Made by a program: the position numbers and the translations under genes | The notes under the pieces: generated by a model | Database searches by the model: none | Told to the model about the DNA's origin: nothing | Seen by the model: only the letters and a program-made list of their open reading frames with translations | Shown: piece after piece, positions 23,467-33,944 of the stretch | Numbering within the stretch: the first letter of the stretch is position 1 | Layout of the letters: every line of letters starts with the position of its first letter | From: Darksidea phi | Taxonomy: Eukaryota; Ascomycota; Dothideomycetes; Pleosporales; Lentitheciaceae | Assembly (NCBI GenBank): GCA_030770425.1 | Contig: JASJFT010000009.1 | Span: forward strand, 276,831 to 340,830 | Length of the DNA stretch: 64,000 nucleotides | Direction: 5' to 3'

Positions 23467-23886
23467 GATGTCGGCTGCAAGGGTCTGACGCTGGAGCGGC
23501 TGCGGGCATGGGGGATAGAATTAAATTTCAGCGTGCGGAGCGGCAGAGCCTTCGCATATTGACGCGAACTACCTGACTAGCCAGCAATGAGGGAAGAGCC
23601 GGGTCACACGTGGGCTGCATATAGCGCAGCACGAAGGGAGGTCGGTAGCGAAGATTATGCACGAAGAGGAAGGTGAATAGATGCTTGAGATACATGGTGG
23701 AGGCGTGGCCAGTAGTCGTCTGGAGTTGACGCGCGTGCCGAGGCGGGTATACTGAGCGCCAAGCCGATTACGAAAGCTTACCATAAACCGTTGGATGGCT
23801 ATTCTTTGTTCTTACACTATCTAGGTAATGACAAAAAGTATTGTAGCTCTTCCTACGCGCTCCCGTGTCCTTGTCATAAACACTAT
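23467..23886. other. Intergenic, promoter side of phytase gene
   Basis: No gene seen between the phytase start and the end of the polyketide synthase relic. Confidence 0.4.
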
Positions 23887-25668
23887 CTAGTTTCTCGTTC
23901 TCAATGTGCTGCGTGCAATAAGCAACGTGGCGATGTCCCCCCCCCACATCACTGAAACGTTGTTATATCCGGCCCCACCTCCTTCCCAAACCAATTTCGG
24001 AGCTCGACAGCAACTAAGGAATCGACACCGAGACTGTGGAGTGGAACCTTGACCTCACCTTGCCGCTGCTTTTGCTTGCTCCCGAAACTCCCCGGGCATG
24101 ATCCGATTTAAGAGTAGGACGAGCCTGTCCACAAGGATTTCTTTCAGCTGATCTAGATCCCTGATTGTTCGGAACGTTAAGTCAAGGTCGACACTTTCAT
24201 CTCTTGTCACTGTTCCCGCTGAAGCCGGGTCCATGGCCAAACTTCCTCCATTCACCTGGTGTAGAGCGCGGAACAATGGTTGTTCCATCTATCATGGCAC
24301 CTGATAGCCTTTGGTGCGTAAGTCTGATGGGGTTCCAAGTCCGACTATTAGTTGGGTTGCTGACGACGTTGCTCCAGGCTCGCAGTGGTGTCTTAGCAGC
24401 GCGAACAACGCTTCTTCGCTTACTGGTTGAAGACTATCTGTTTTCTCAAGACGGTCCATTGCTCCGGGAACCCGGCCGTGTAACCCCCAGAAGCCATCAT
24501 TCCAAATCAATAGAGGTAGCCTTCTACCCCGAAACCGCGAAATTCGTCATCATCGCCTGCAAAATCGATAGCTTTCAGAGCGGCATCCCACTGCTCTACA
24601 TCTAGGCATTGAGAGCTTTGCCGGTAACTTTCGACGTCTAGCCACCATCCGGGTAGTGATCCAAAAGCAAAACCTATGCGCACATGTTGCGGTATCACAA
24701 TCTCGCAAAGAAGAAACTCCCCACCAGATCGTAGGAGGGCCCTCATCTTTGGAGTGTGTCGTGCAGAACGCTTCTCCCATCTTCGGATGCAAAACTCCAA
24801 ACTCTTCTTTCGCAGAGGTGACAAGAGATGGAGATAGAACTGTGAAGTCGTATCTTTTAAAGCGACCTTGAACAGGCAGCCGGTCACGTTTCCTACCTCG
24901 AGTCTGGTAGACTACCGTCGCTACCGCTCAGCATCATGGCATACGCCACGGCGCGCGCCACACCCTATTTTATAAGGCTCGGGCCATTACCCTCGTAATC
25001 ATACTATAACGCCTTTGGCAACGACCGTAACCCCCTTTAATTTTAATAACCTTTCTACGTTTTAAAGTGTTCGGGATAAAATACATTTTTATATGACCTT
25101 TTTAGGTTATTCCGCGAGCTCCACGACGGGATGGCAGCTACTCAATCGATTGAAAAGAACTCCATGCCATGGAGATGTGCATTTGACGGAGCGCGTAGCA
25201 TATCTGGTTAAGTGCCACCAGGCCGCTCGAGCATGCATTTTCTACCATGAAGCTCGGCCTTTGAGATCAAAGAACCAACTGAGCCTATTTGCTAAAATGG
25301 CGCCGGAGTTTTCTGTTGTGTTGCAGGTCGGCATCATGTCTGGATCTTTGCAATGCATCAAATGGTAGTGGCCTGTAAAGCAACCAACATGGACCGAAGT
25401 CTTCGAGCCGCGTATAGACCGCATCGAGAGCACCGCTACCTGTATTTTAGCTGCTTTGTTTTGCTAGGTGTGGGGTGGCGAAGATTATCCTCGCCACTTC
25501 GAGTGCCCAGTAAGTAGTCTCAAGGAGCTTTCGCTGTTGCAGATCCATGCCACGCGCCTCTGCCGGGGAGATGGGAAGAACGGCGCGTTGAATGCAGCGA
25601 TATCTTCCTCTAGAAATGGCCACCTTGCGTGAATAACTGCCTAACAAGTAATTCCGTCGCATAGTCAT
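23887..25668 (-). pseudogene. Collapsed highly reducing polyketide synthase relic
   Basis: Pieces of one type I HR-PKS survive in the normal N-to-C order, in different frames and with stops. Ketosynthase start, 25668-25447: EARGMDLQQRKLLETTYWALE. Ketosynthase middle, 25433-25242: GSKTSVHVGCFT and ENSGAILANRLSWFFDL. Active-site block with catalytic Cys codon at 25231-25233: NACSSGLVALNQ, reached only by a frameshift. A repeat copy then interrupts. Methyltransferase end, 24887-24510: LRSGGEFLLCEI and GSLPGWWLDVE. Ketoreductase end, 24510-24292: SEEALFALLRHH and QLIVGLGTPSDLRTKGY. Linker and carrier domain, 24288-23887: EQPLFRALHQ and the phosphopantetheine site LGVDSLVAVELRNWF, again frameshifted. 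Acyltransferase, dehydratase and enoylreductase are missing. An intact enzyme would be about 2,300-2,500 residues; this remnant is about 1.8 kb. Confidence 0.8.
24922..25150 (-). repeat. Dispersed repeat, copy 2, inside the PKS relic
   Basis: Reverse complement aligns with 13,440-13,630. It falls between the ketosynthase and methyltransferase remnants, so its arrival may have accompanied the loss of the middle of the synthase. It is about 30-40 bp longer than copy 1. Confidence 0.65.
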
Positions 25669-27004
25669 CCACGCTATAATACACAGTCAACTCCATTAAC
25701 TCCATCGATTCGCGAGCTTCAGGCCTCCGGGTTGAACTTGTTCTCAGGAATATTCGCTTCATCCACGCCTTCGCTAGACATCACATCCAGAAGTCCTTCT
25801 CAGACACGGGGAATTCGAAGGCGAGGCCAATAATTGCTATTAGCTCTATCAGTGTCCCGTTCAGATTCGGACATGACGCTCTATCTGGTTGCATTCATTC
25901 GGCAAGTTGGTGATCATGCAGCAAGAATAGCACCATAACAGATGTAAAATCCGAAAGGATGGGATTTGACATAAGAAAATGCATAGATGGGAACAAAACT
26001 GTAGGTGGAGCTTTTGAGCAGAGTTTGGCCTCACTAAGTAACGCCACCAGTTGCTGAAACCTGCCTTGCTATATGATTACTTGGTTCATCATCTAAACCT
26101 ATGGCACTTGTCCATTTATCGACGGTAAATATGTACGATGCCTTCGGGGTCTAAATCCTCACGCATTCTCGAGGAAGGGGGAGCATCCCCTCCCTAGATC
26201 ACGTCCATTTCAGGAACGATATCGAGGATTTCCGCCTTGCTCGTAGGACTTTGTGTGGTTCCATTGGAGTTGGCCTGTCTCAAGGATGGATGATAAAATT
26301 TATGCGTTTAATCTTCGAGATCGACTCCTGCAGTTAGCCCATAGGCTCAGACTGTATCCATACAATGTGCTAGACCGAGATAAGTATTGATAACGGCGCG
26401 TGTATTCTATGCCGTTATGATGCATTTTTGTACTCCCCGGGTGTATATAATGCGCACATCCACATACGTTAGGTGCGGCGTAGGTTTTGTGTCACCACCT
26501 TATCAACGGTAGTCGTAGAAACCCCAATTGGTAGTTCATCTATCCTGTATCAGATGGTCTATCCTACTAGAGTTATGAAAGCGGCACGGCTCTTTAAATC
26601 CGTCTCGGTGAGCGGTAATTGAGCGGGCTCTTCCTTGTTCAATCCAGGCAGACCTGAGTCTTTGGGCGTAGACAGTGTGGTCAGTGTGAGTTGGCATATG
26701 CCCCCTCATTCCCATGCAGGTAGAAAAAAAATATGCTAAGTTCCTGTCAGCATCAAAGGACGTAGGTGAAGAGGCTGGAAATCGTATTACTGAATGCCCA
26801 AGGGCGTTGTTCTGGTGTTGCAACCTAACGTGCACAAGCCAACGTAAATCGAGGTGGAAAACCATTGAGCATTGACAGTGGTCTATACGTAAACCACTGA
26901 ATGTCGTAATTTGTGGGCCCGTAATCTGCATCCAATGGCCGCGAGACATTGCCTAATCATTCTGTACAAGACCCGAAGCAAACCCATACTCATCGTTAAG
27001 AGAA
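25669..27004. other. Gene-poor decayed stretch upstream of PKS relic
   Basis: Only short frames on either strand; none resembles a known family. It lies downstream of the monooxygenase, and could hold unrecognisable parts of the same old cluster. Confidence 0.4.
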
Positions 27005-28331
27005 TCAATCTTCCTCCTGAAGATGAAGTGGAACATAGCCTTCAGGCCATTTGCCGGTCATCCCAAAATGTCCCATCGCAGAACTTCGCACTGAAAACTC
27101 CTGAGCATATGATAAAACATCACTCTCCCATTTAGCCATAGTTTTTCCCCCCTCCACTACTTCTGCGAGAGCCAAAGCTTGGATAGCTGATAGATTGGAG
27201 CTTAGTCCCAGGTGAGGACGAAACTGTGTGAACGCTTCACCTGCGAGTAAGATCGTTGCGTCGCAGAAAACCACTTTAGAGCTCTCAAACCCAGTAATCG
27301 CTGTGACGAAAGGTTCCGCAGTCTCCCGAAGGACGTTTTGCCAGTCGACTGGTAGGATATCTTCTGCACGGGCAAGTTGCTTCTTCCAAGTCTTTCCACT
27401 AAGGGAGCCTCGCGGCACAGTCTGGTTATGTCGATAGCCGGTGGTATCCGTCATAACCTCAGCGAGGTCGTCGGAATTTTCTTCGCAGGGGTCATACCAA
27501 CACCAATCCAATAGGCGCTCCCCTTTAGTAGTGCTTCCACAAAGTCCTGGTGTGAGATAACTGCGCTACTGTATAAGCGAATAGTATTTAAGAAAAGTTG
27601 AGTCAAGACTTACGCGAGGATGTAGCTTCCGTCGAGCATGGTCATGACCAGTTTTCCATCCAAGGCTCCCTTTAGTGCATCTGGAGTTTGATCTTCCGGG
27701 ATATAGCCCCGCCAGGCAAGATATCCAGCATACTTCGGTTGGAACTCGCGCGCCAAACTATTGCGAATGGTCGAATGACAGCCATCACAAGCTATTACCA
27801 AACTTGTCTGGATAACTTCGTCTGCACCTGTACCTTCGTCTTTGTATGCGACTGTGATTAAAGTGTCTTGGTCCTCGATTTTCAAAACCCGCTTTCCATT
27901 CTGGTACAGAGGGACTGTCTCTGCTCTCGCAGGCTCTTGGAACGCGGCTTTCAACTTCTCGAACACAATGTTCCAGCTTGAGGTGATCACTGAGAAGCTC
28001 ATAGGAATTTCTTCCAGGACCGTACCGTCGGCAGCTAGAAGTTGCGAGGCCGATAACTCAATAGCATATGGCGCGCCAATAGGAACATATCTGCTCATAA
28101 ACTTCTGCGCATCCGGTCCGAGGCTCAAACCAGCTGCTTTAGCTTTGAGCTGGTCAGGTTGCCGCGACTCAACAATGATGACTCGAAGACCAAGAGCCTT
28201 GAGAACCACGCCGTGCATGAGTCCAGTAATGGAACCGCCAACCTGATTCCAAAGTAAGCGTCACCATTTGCGATCTATAATCTCGAAGGATCCGTGCTCA
28301 CGATCACAGCATCGAAGTATTTGGACGCCAT
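27005..28331 (-). CDS. FAD-dependent monooxygenase, three exons
   Basis: Exons 28331-28302, 28242-27614 and 27560-27005 give 404 residues. The 59-nt and 53-nt introns are set by motif continuity: the tiny first exon supplies MASKYFDAVI and joins VGGSITGLMHG to make the dinucleotide-binding fold. The second junction gives YILAYLTPGL. Later motifs are the DG segment LVIACDGCHSTIRNSL (about residue 150-165) and the GD-like segment VVFCDATILLAGEAFTQFRPHLGLSSN, where FAD is bound. The layout matches group A aromatic hydroxylases of the 2,6-dihydroxypyridine or salicylate hydroxylase kind. The GD motif is GEAF instead of the usual GDAA. Substrate unknown; proximity to the PKS relic could be coincidental. 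Confidence 0.8.
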
Positions 28332-29767
28332 CTTTGTAGAAAGCTGACGGTTTCAAGCAGCCCAGAACGTGAGGGCAGTGGTTTGAAGATTGCCGTAGAC
28401 GCAACAGCTGCCGCTTCCGAACCACAATGGGAGTGCGTGATGTCCACGACTGTGAGTGTTCTGTCCGTCGTTGCCTGGCAATCATGCAAATTGCAAGGAG
28501 GAATATCAATGAGGAGCAGTATGAGTTTAGATTTTGAAAATTAGGGAATCGATTATTAAAGTTGTTGGCAATGTGCTACGCCACAAATCTTGGCGGGGTC
28601 CAATAACGACCCGTCTGACCTAAAGGGTCGGGTGACATTCATCTAGCATAAATCCTTCGATGAGCAGCTGCTTCTCAATTCAACAGCATATCTCTTTCGA
28701 TCTGTTACCCACGAGCAGAGGGATGGTGTAGTGGTGGCCACACACCTAGGAAGAGCCACTCGGTATAGAGGGGTACCTCTCTTCTTCTCTCCCTGCCGCC
28801 TCTGCAGCCGATAGTTCTATTCCATTATCCTTTATCCAATTTTCTATATAACCTAAAAAAAAATCCTGCTGATTCCTTCGTTCACGAAGAAGTTAAACTA
28901 AGTTGGAATAACGCGAGTTAGTTAATGTGCTCCCCTTGCCGCAGACATCGGAGTAAGGAAATAGCTGTTCAGGCCCTGCTGATTCATGTATGTTAAGAAT
29001 GCTTACATAGTCTTATAACTAGGCCAATTCAATGAACCACAACAGAGCCATGGTACCAGCGTTAAGAAAAGCATCCCGCAAACACCACTGCTCATCAATG
29101 ACACCGTGCTTCCTAGCATTGGCGAAGCATCACGCTATCATGAGCATCGACTACGACAAATTGACATTTTGGTGATGGTGGTCCTTGGTGGGAAACAGCG
29201 AACAAAGACCGACTTCAGGCGCCCTCTAGAAGCAGCCGAGCCACAATACCGCGTAAGCGCATCTCTCGCCAATGATGCAGCGCAATGCAACTAACTTATG
29301 GCGAAGGTAAAAACGATCCATGGCACTGGAATTACAGGCTTGATTGAGATTGTACTGGAGATTTGCGGCGGCAATCAGTATGCTCAGGCGTGCAGCTTTC
29401 ATTTACTCTTGACTTGTTTACGCTCAACAGGAGCGAAGGAATTTAGGGATGCGTATGACTATTCACTTACTATCACTCTTGTGATCTTGGACTGACTTCA
29501 GCTTGGGAATGTGATGCTCCGAATTGTGCAAGGAATAGGGCAGAGCTTGGTAGATGCACAACCGAGAGCGGGGGCGGGACACTATCACCTTTCACACACA
29601 TTGACCCCCCTGACACACCCCGGGAGCGGCAACACAGTCGATTCCCCATCTTTCAGCAGGACGCTTTGCTCTTCCGGACGTCTCAAAATCGCGGAGCCCA
29701 GCTTGGAGTAACAAAGGCTCTCAAGAATGCGACGTAGTGTGCACCTTACCCTCCCTTTCCACACAGC
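28332..29767. other. Intergenic; no gene supported
   Basis: Contains an A-run at about 28,855 and several short frames (for example 29,106-29,294 and 29,298-29,495) with no family resemblance. Confidence 0.4.
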
Positions 29768-30050
29768 ATGCCCATACGACCCTCCTCTTCTACCAAATAT
29801 GTTCCAGTCGCGGATTCAGAGAGTGCGACACAGCTCGCTGCAGCCTTCGATACAGATAGCGATGTTGATAGCGGCGAGGTCTGGTTGAGTGGGCGAAGGT
29901 GGAGTTATGCCACCGATTCGGTAAGTCGCTTTTTTCTTGGCACTTCCATGTACCGGTATCTCTGTCACTCCATGAGAGATTTCGTAGGCTCGGCACTTGT
30001 GCGAATTAGCATCGGACTTATCAAGCTTTATCAGCCCTAGAGCTTCGTAA
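29768..30050 (+). CDS. Small hypothetical protein, two exons
   Basis: Exons 29768-29920 and 29988-30050 would give 71 residues. The 67-nt intron has a consensus GTAAGT donor and CGTAG acceptor and keeps frame. The protein is Ser/Asp-rich in its first half (DTDSDVDSGEVWLSG) and has no domain. It ends 235 bp before the permease start on the same strand, so it could also be a misread leader of that gene. Coding status is uncertain. Confidence 0.35.
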
Positions 30051-30285
30051 GCTCCGCACGGCTCGAGTTGCTTTATGCGGGTTAGGGAGTGCTGATCATG
30101 ACGCTTGGTTCTTTGCGGGTGTCATTCTTTAGCCGTTTCTCCGCGCTTTAGTATCGTTCGGAACGCTCTACACGCCGGCCGAGCCGACGATAGCTTTTGA
30201 TTTATTCGCTTCTCAACTCAACCCTTTTCGACTTTTCCTATGCATATCCGCACGCGTTCCAATCTTCTTCGTACTGTTACTAACA

Positions 30286-31987
30286 ATGGCCAACGAAAAG
30301 AGCAATGCGGACGACCTCCAACTGGCTAGTCTTGGCCACAAGGGCGAATTCAAGCGGAACTTCTCCCCGCTTGCGATGCTGGGATTGGCCTTTGCGATTT
30401 TGAACTCTTGGACCGCACTTTCAGCGTCTCTTTCTCTTGCGCTGCCCAGCGGCGGATCAACGAGCGTCATCTGGGGCCTCATTACAGCCGGTGTGTGCAA
30501 TCTGTGTCTAGCAGCATCGCTCGCGGAATTCTTGTCTGCGTACCCCACGGCGGGCGGCCAGTAGGTTATTCACTGCCTTGTGCTTCGTGTCACGGGTCTG
30601 ATGGCTAACTTGCAGGTACCATTGGGTTGCCGTTATTGCTTGGAAGGAATACGTTCCTCTTCTTTCCTGGATCACTGGATGGATCAACGTCTCGGGATGG
30701 ATCGCGCTGGTCGCATCAGGAGGACTTCTCAGCTCACAGCTCATCCTTGGTGTGGTCGCGCTTTTCCACGAGAACTACGTTCCAGAGCGTTGGCATCAGT
30801 TCCTTATCTACATCGCATACACGGTTACTGCGTTCCTAATCAACGCCTTTATGAACGATCTGCTCCCGTATGTCAACAAAGGCGCTATCACCTGGTCGAT
30901 CACCGGTTTCATCGTAATCTCCATCACGGTGCTAGCCTGCGCATCCCCGAACTATGCTTCCGCCCGCTTTGTATTTGCCGACTTCATTAACGAGACTGGA
31001 TGGCCTGACGGTATTGCTTGGTTGCTTGGTTTGCTCCAAGGTGGCCTGGGGCTCACTGGCTACGATGCAGTCGCGCATATGATCGAAGAGGTTCCGAATG
31101 CATCCGTCGAAGGTCCTAAGATCATGATCTATTGTGTCGCTATCGGAACGTTCACAGGGTTCGTCTTTCTGATGTGCCTGCTCTTCGTCTCAGGCGGCGA
31201 CGCAGAAGCAATCATTTCGTCGCCGGCCGGGCCCCTTCTTCAGATTCTGTATAATGCCACGCAGAGCCGTGCGGGAGCCGTTTGCCTCCTGATGTTTCCC
31301 CTGATCTGCCTCCTTTTTGCCACGACATCTATCATGACAACCTCTTCTCGAATGACGTACGCGTTTGCACGAGACGGTGGACTGCCGGCTTCAAGAGTTT
31401 TCGCGAAAGTCCACACGAAGCTAGGACAGCCGCTCAACGCGTTGATCCTTACAACAGCTTTGACGATCATCTTTGGGTGCATCTTCCTCGGCTCCAGCAG
31501 CGCTTTCAATGCCATCATCTCCGCTTCAGTCGTCGCCCTTGGTGTGAGCTATGCCATACCTGTCGCTATCAACGTTCTAAGAGGGAGGAAGATGCTGCCA
31601 CCAAGGGCTTTCGTACTCCCGAGCGCATTTGCTTGGTTTGCAAATCTGCTTGGTATCTCCTATGCACTTGTCACAACCGTGTTGTTCGTCTTTCCACCGG
31701 AGCTGCCTGTTACGGCCAGCAATATGAGTACGCATATCGAGAATTTGAAAGAGTGCTAGCCGTGCTGATATTGGACAGATTATTGTATCGTCGCCTTCGC
31801 AATTATCATCATGATTAGTACTGTTCAGTGGTTTGTAGACGGTCGGAAGAACTTCGCTGGGCCTAGAATCGATGTGGGCTTAGACGTATTAGAAGCCGCG
31901 CAGAGCGAGCGGATTGATCAGGAAGATGCCGATGCTAAAAAGATTGTGGATAGAGAGGCTCACACGCAGAGGGAAATTGCAGCATAG
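30286..31987 (+). CDS. APC-superfamily amino-acid/choline/GABA-type permease, three exons
   Basis: Exons 30286-30560, 30616-31727 and 31779-31987 give 531 residues, with introns of 55 and 51 nt. The first junction falls inside the diagnostic AGGQYHWV motif of the yeast Uga4/Hnm1-like subgroup. Twelve hydrophobic segments are visible. FSPLAMLGLAFAILNSWTAL is the first; SSRMTYAFARDGGLP is the conserved loop after TM8, and FANLLGISYA lies near the end. Cytosolic N- and C-termini are hydrophilic. Role: plasma-membrane import of small amino compounds. Substrate cannot be told from sequence alone. No damage seen. Confidence 0.85.
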
Positions 31988-32282
31988 GTAGCTGGTCCCT
32001 CGCTACCACGCGCATGTTTAGGTAAACTTGCCAGAAAAAAGGGTATTTGTACAAAGCTCCGTCGCTCAGCCAGCGCGCCAAGCACTACAACAACCCTTCA
32101 CCTCACCATATCACAACCTGCCAAGCCAAGCTCGTCATAGCCTCCACCAAAACAGCTTTTGGTTTTGCCCTGAACTTTCTAATACAACCGCAACCCGCGC
32201 TGCATTCTCGCTACTCTCGCGAACAGCACCTCTGCGACCCAAAACTTACCTGCAACGAAAAAGCACACCTATAAGACTCATT

Positions 32283-33944
32283 ATGCGTCTCAATCCATTC
32301 AAACTCCTCAAGGGTCTTTGGTCCGGTGCCAATGCGAAGCCCCCACCGTCGGCTCCAGCGAACGATACCCCGTTAGACGCCAATCCTTTCTCCAAAGCAC
32401 CAGTCCAGTCAAACACCGGAGCGCTCCCGATCCCGGCGAATGCGTACTCATACACTCGGCCGGTTTCGAATCTCGCGAGGGCGGCTTCTGTGGCCAACGG
32501 CGGTGGACCATCTATTAGAGGCCACTCATTTCCAGCATCGAGCGCGATCAACTCCCTCCCCCTAGGCTTGAACCTGCCGTCCTCCGCAAATGCATTTGTC
32601 AAGGCACCTACTAAGCGTAGCAATGAAGCACGCCCAATCCCAGCAAACACGTACACCTATTTACCGCCGAATACACCCTTCACAAATGCGACATTCTCAG
32701 CCCATGACAATGGCATGAACAATGACATCCACAATGTGCCCACTTCTAAGATACAAATCACCCAACCTAGCTTCAGTGGCACCAGCGCGACCGACTCTGC
32801 TTCATCTACCGGAACCATCCACATTGATATTACCGATGCTGCACCGGCTCAGGCGCCCACTCCGCCGGTGACACCCCCCACACCACGCCCGGGTAAACCC
32901 ATCACTCCCATTCATCGCAATCCTCGCCATGCGACGGTCGAGATGGTTGAAGAAGACCCGTCTACTCCATCAACTGACAGTTATACGCGCCCAAAGCTGC
33001 AACCAAAGCGCCAGCACGAGCGCCGTACCGCCACCCATTCGAGACGCGACTACGCTGCCGAGATAACTTACGAAAAAGACAATGGCGACTTGCCTGAGGG
33101 CTACCTCGGTACTTGGAAGGGTGCGCGGTGGTTCTCACCCGACTACGGTGTCTATTTGCCTTGCATGGACGGTCTTCACCATCTCTCCTGCAACCACTGG
33201 ATCACCACGGACGAGCAAAAACCTTGCGGTCTGAACTGTCACAATGCGAATTTCGAAGCCGCACCTTTCGCCTGCCCAACGTGCCGCCACGCGGTCCAGG
33301 ACGTCATCGAGAATCAGCTCTCTGAAAAAGAGAAAGCAAAGATTGATCAGGCTACCACCGCTGGAGAGACATATCTAGTCGGCTTCCTTGTGGAATTCGT
33401 CAGCAAGCGCGTCCAGATGAAGGCAAATATCACCGAAACGGTCATAAGCATTGTGCGGAACAACAAACATGAGCGAGACTGTCGCTTTGCAGAGCCACCT
33501 AAGATTGCACGCAGCGCGCCCCTAGAGCAGCAAGTTAAAGAATACTATGAGTGGAAGGCAGAGAGAAAACTCGCCGCGCAGAATCCCACAAATACCACTA
33601 AGCGCAAGCAAGAAGCGCAGCTCGTACCGCCCATCATAAAGAAGCCAAAGCACAAGTTCACCAACGATGAAAAGCCTCCCGCTCAGGATCTGCGCGGCAC
33701 CAAGCGCCAATCCACCTCGCCCGATGTCTCCGCGCGCAAGAAGACCCAGACCGCGCCACCCGTCCAGTACGGCGATGTTCGATACGCGTCGCCACGAGCT
33801 AGCGCTGTTGGGCCGCTGGTGCGAAAGCGCGATGGAGAGGTGGAGACGGAGGTGGATGGTGTCAAGCGGGTTAAGACAAGGCTGGCAAGGGCTGGGGATG
33901 GGGAGATGCCGGTGTTTGAATGGGATGGAGAGGAGGAGTTGTGA
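32283..33944 (+). CDS. Cys/His zinc-cluster protein with basic nuclear-type tail
   Basis: I start at ATG 32283 (553 residues); a longer upstream frame has no ATG. The first 250 residues are low complexity with an internal duplication: NPFSKAPVQSN...LPIPANAYSYTRP and NAFVKAPTKRSN...RPIPANTYTYLPP. At about residues 295-345 a tight Cys/His set appears: CMDGLHHLSCNHW, then CGLNC and CPTCRH. The spacing is reminiscent of RING-like or other treble-clef zinc modules, but it does not match a standard RING. The remainder is charged, with several basic clusters (TKRKQE, KKPKHK) suggesting nuclear import. No named family; a DNA- or ubiquitin-related role is only a guess. Confidence 0.6.
   Translation: MRLNPFKLLKGLWSGANAKPPPSAPANDTPLDANPFSKAPVQSNTGALPIPANAYSYTRPVSNLARAASVANGGGPSIRGHSFPASSAINSLPLGLNLPSSANAFVKAPTKRSNEARPIPANTYTYLPPNTPFTNATFSAHDNGMNNDIHNVPTSKIQITQPSFSGTSATDSASSTGTIHIDITDAAPAQAPTPPVTPPTPRPGKPITPIHRNPRHATVEMVEEDPSTPSTDSYTRPKLQPKRQHERRTATHSRRDYAAEITYEKDNGDLPEGYLGTWKGARWFSPDYGVYLPCMDGLHHLSCNHWITTDEQKPCGLNCHNANFEAAPFACPTCRHAVQDVIENQLSEKEKAKIDQATTAGETYLVGFLVEFVSKRVQMKANITETVISIVRNNKHERDCRFAEPPKIARSAPLEQQVKEYYEWKAERKLAAQNPTNTTKRKQEAQLVPPIIKKPKHKFTNDEKPPAQDLRGTKRQSTSPDVSARKKTQTAPPVQYGDVRYASPRASAVGPLVRKRDGEVETEVDGVKRVKTRLARAGDGEMPVFEWDGEEEL

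Noticed and set aside
28720..28800. tRNA-like GGTGTAGTGGTGG sequence
   Set aside because: No matching B-box (GGTTCRANTCC) or cloverleaf pairing at the right distance.
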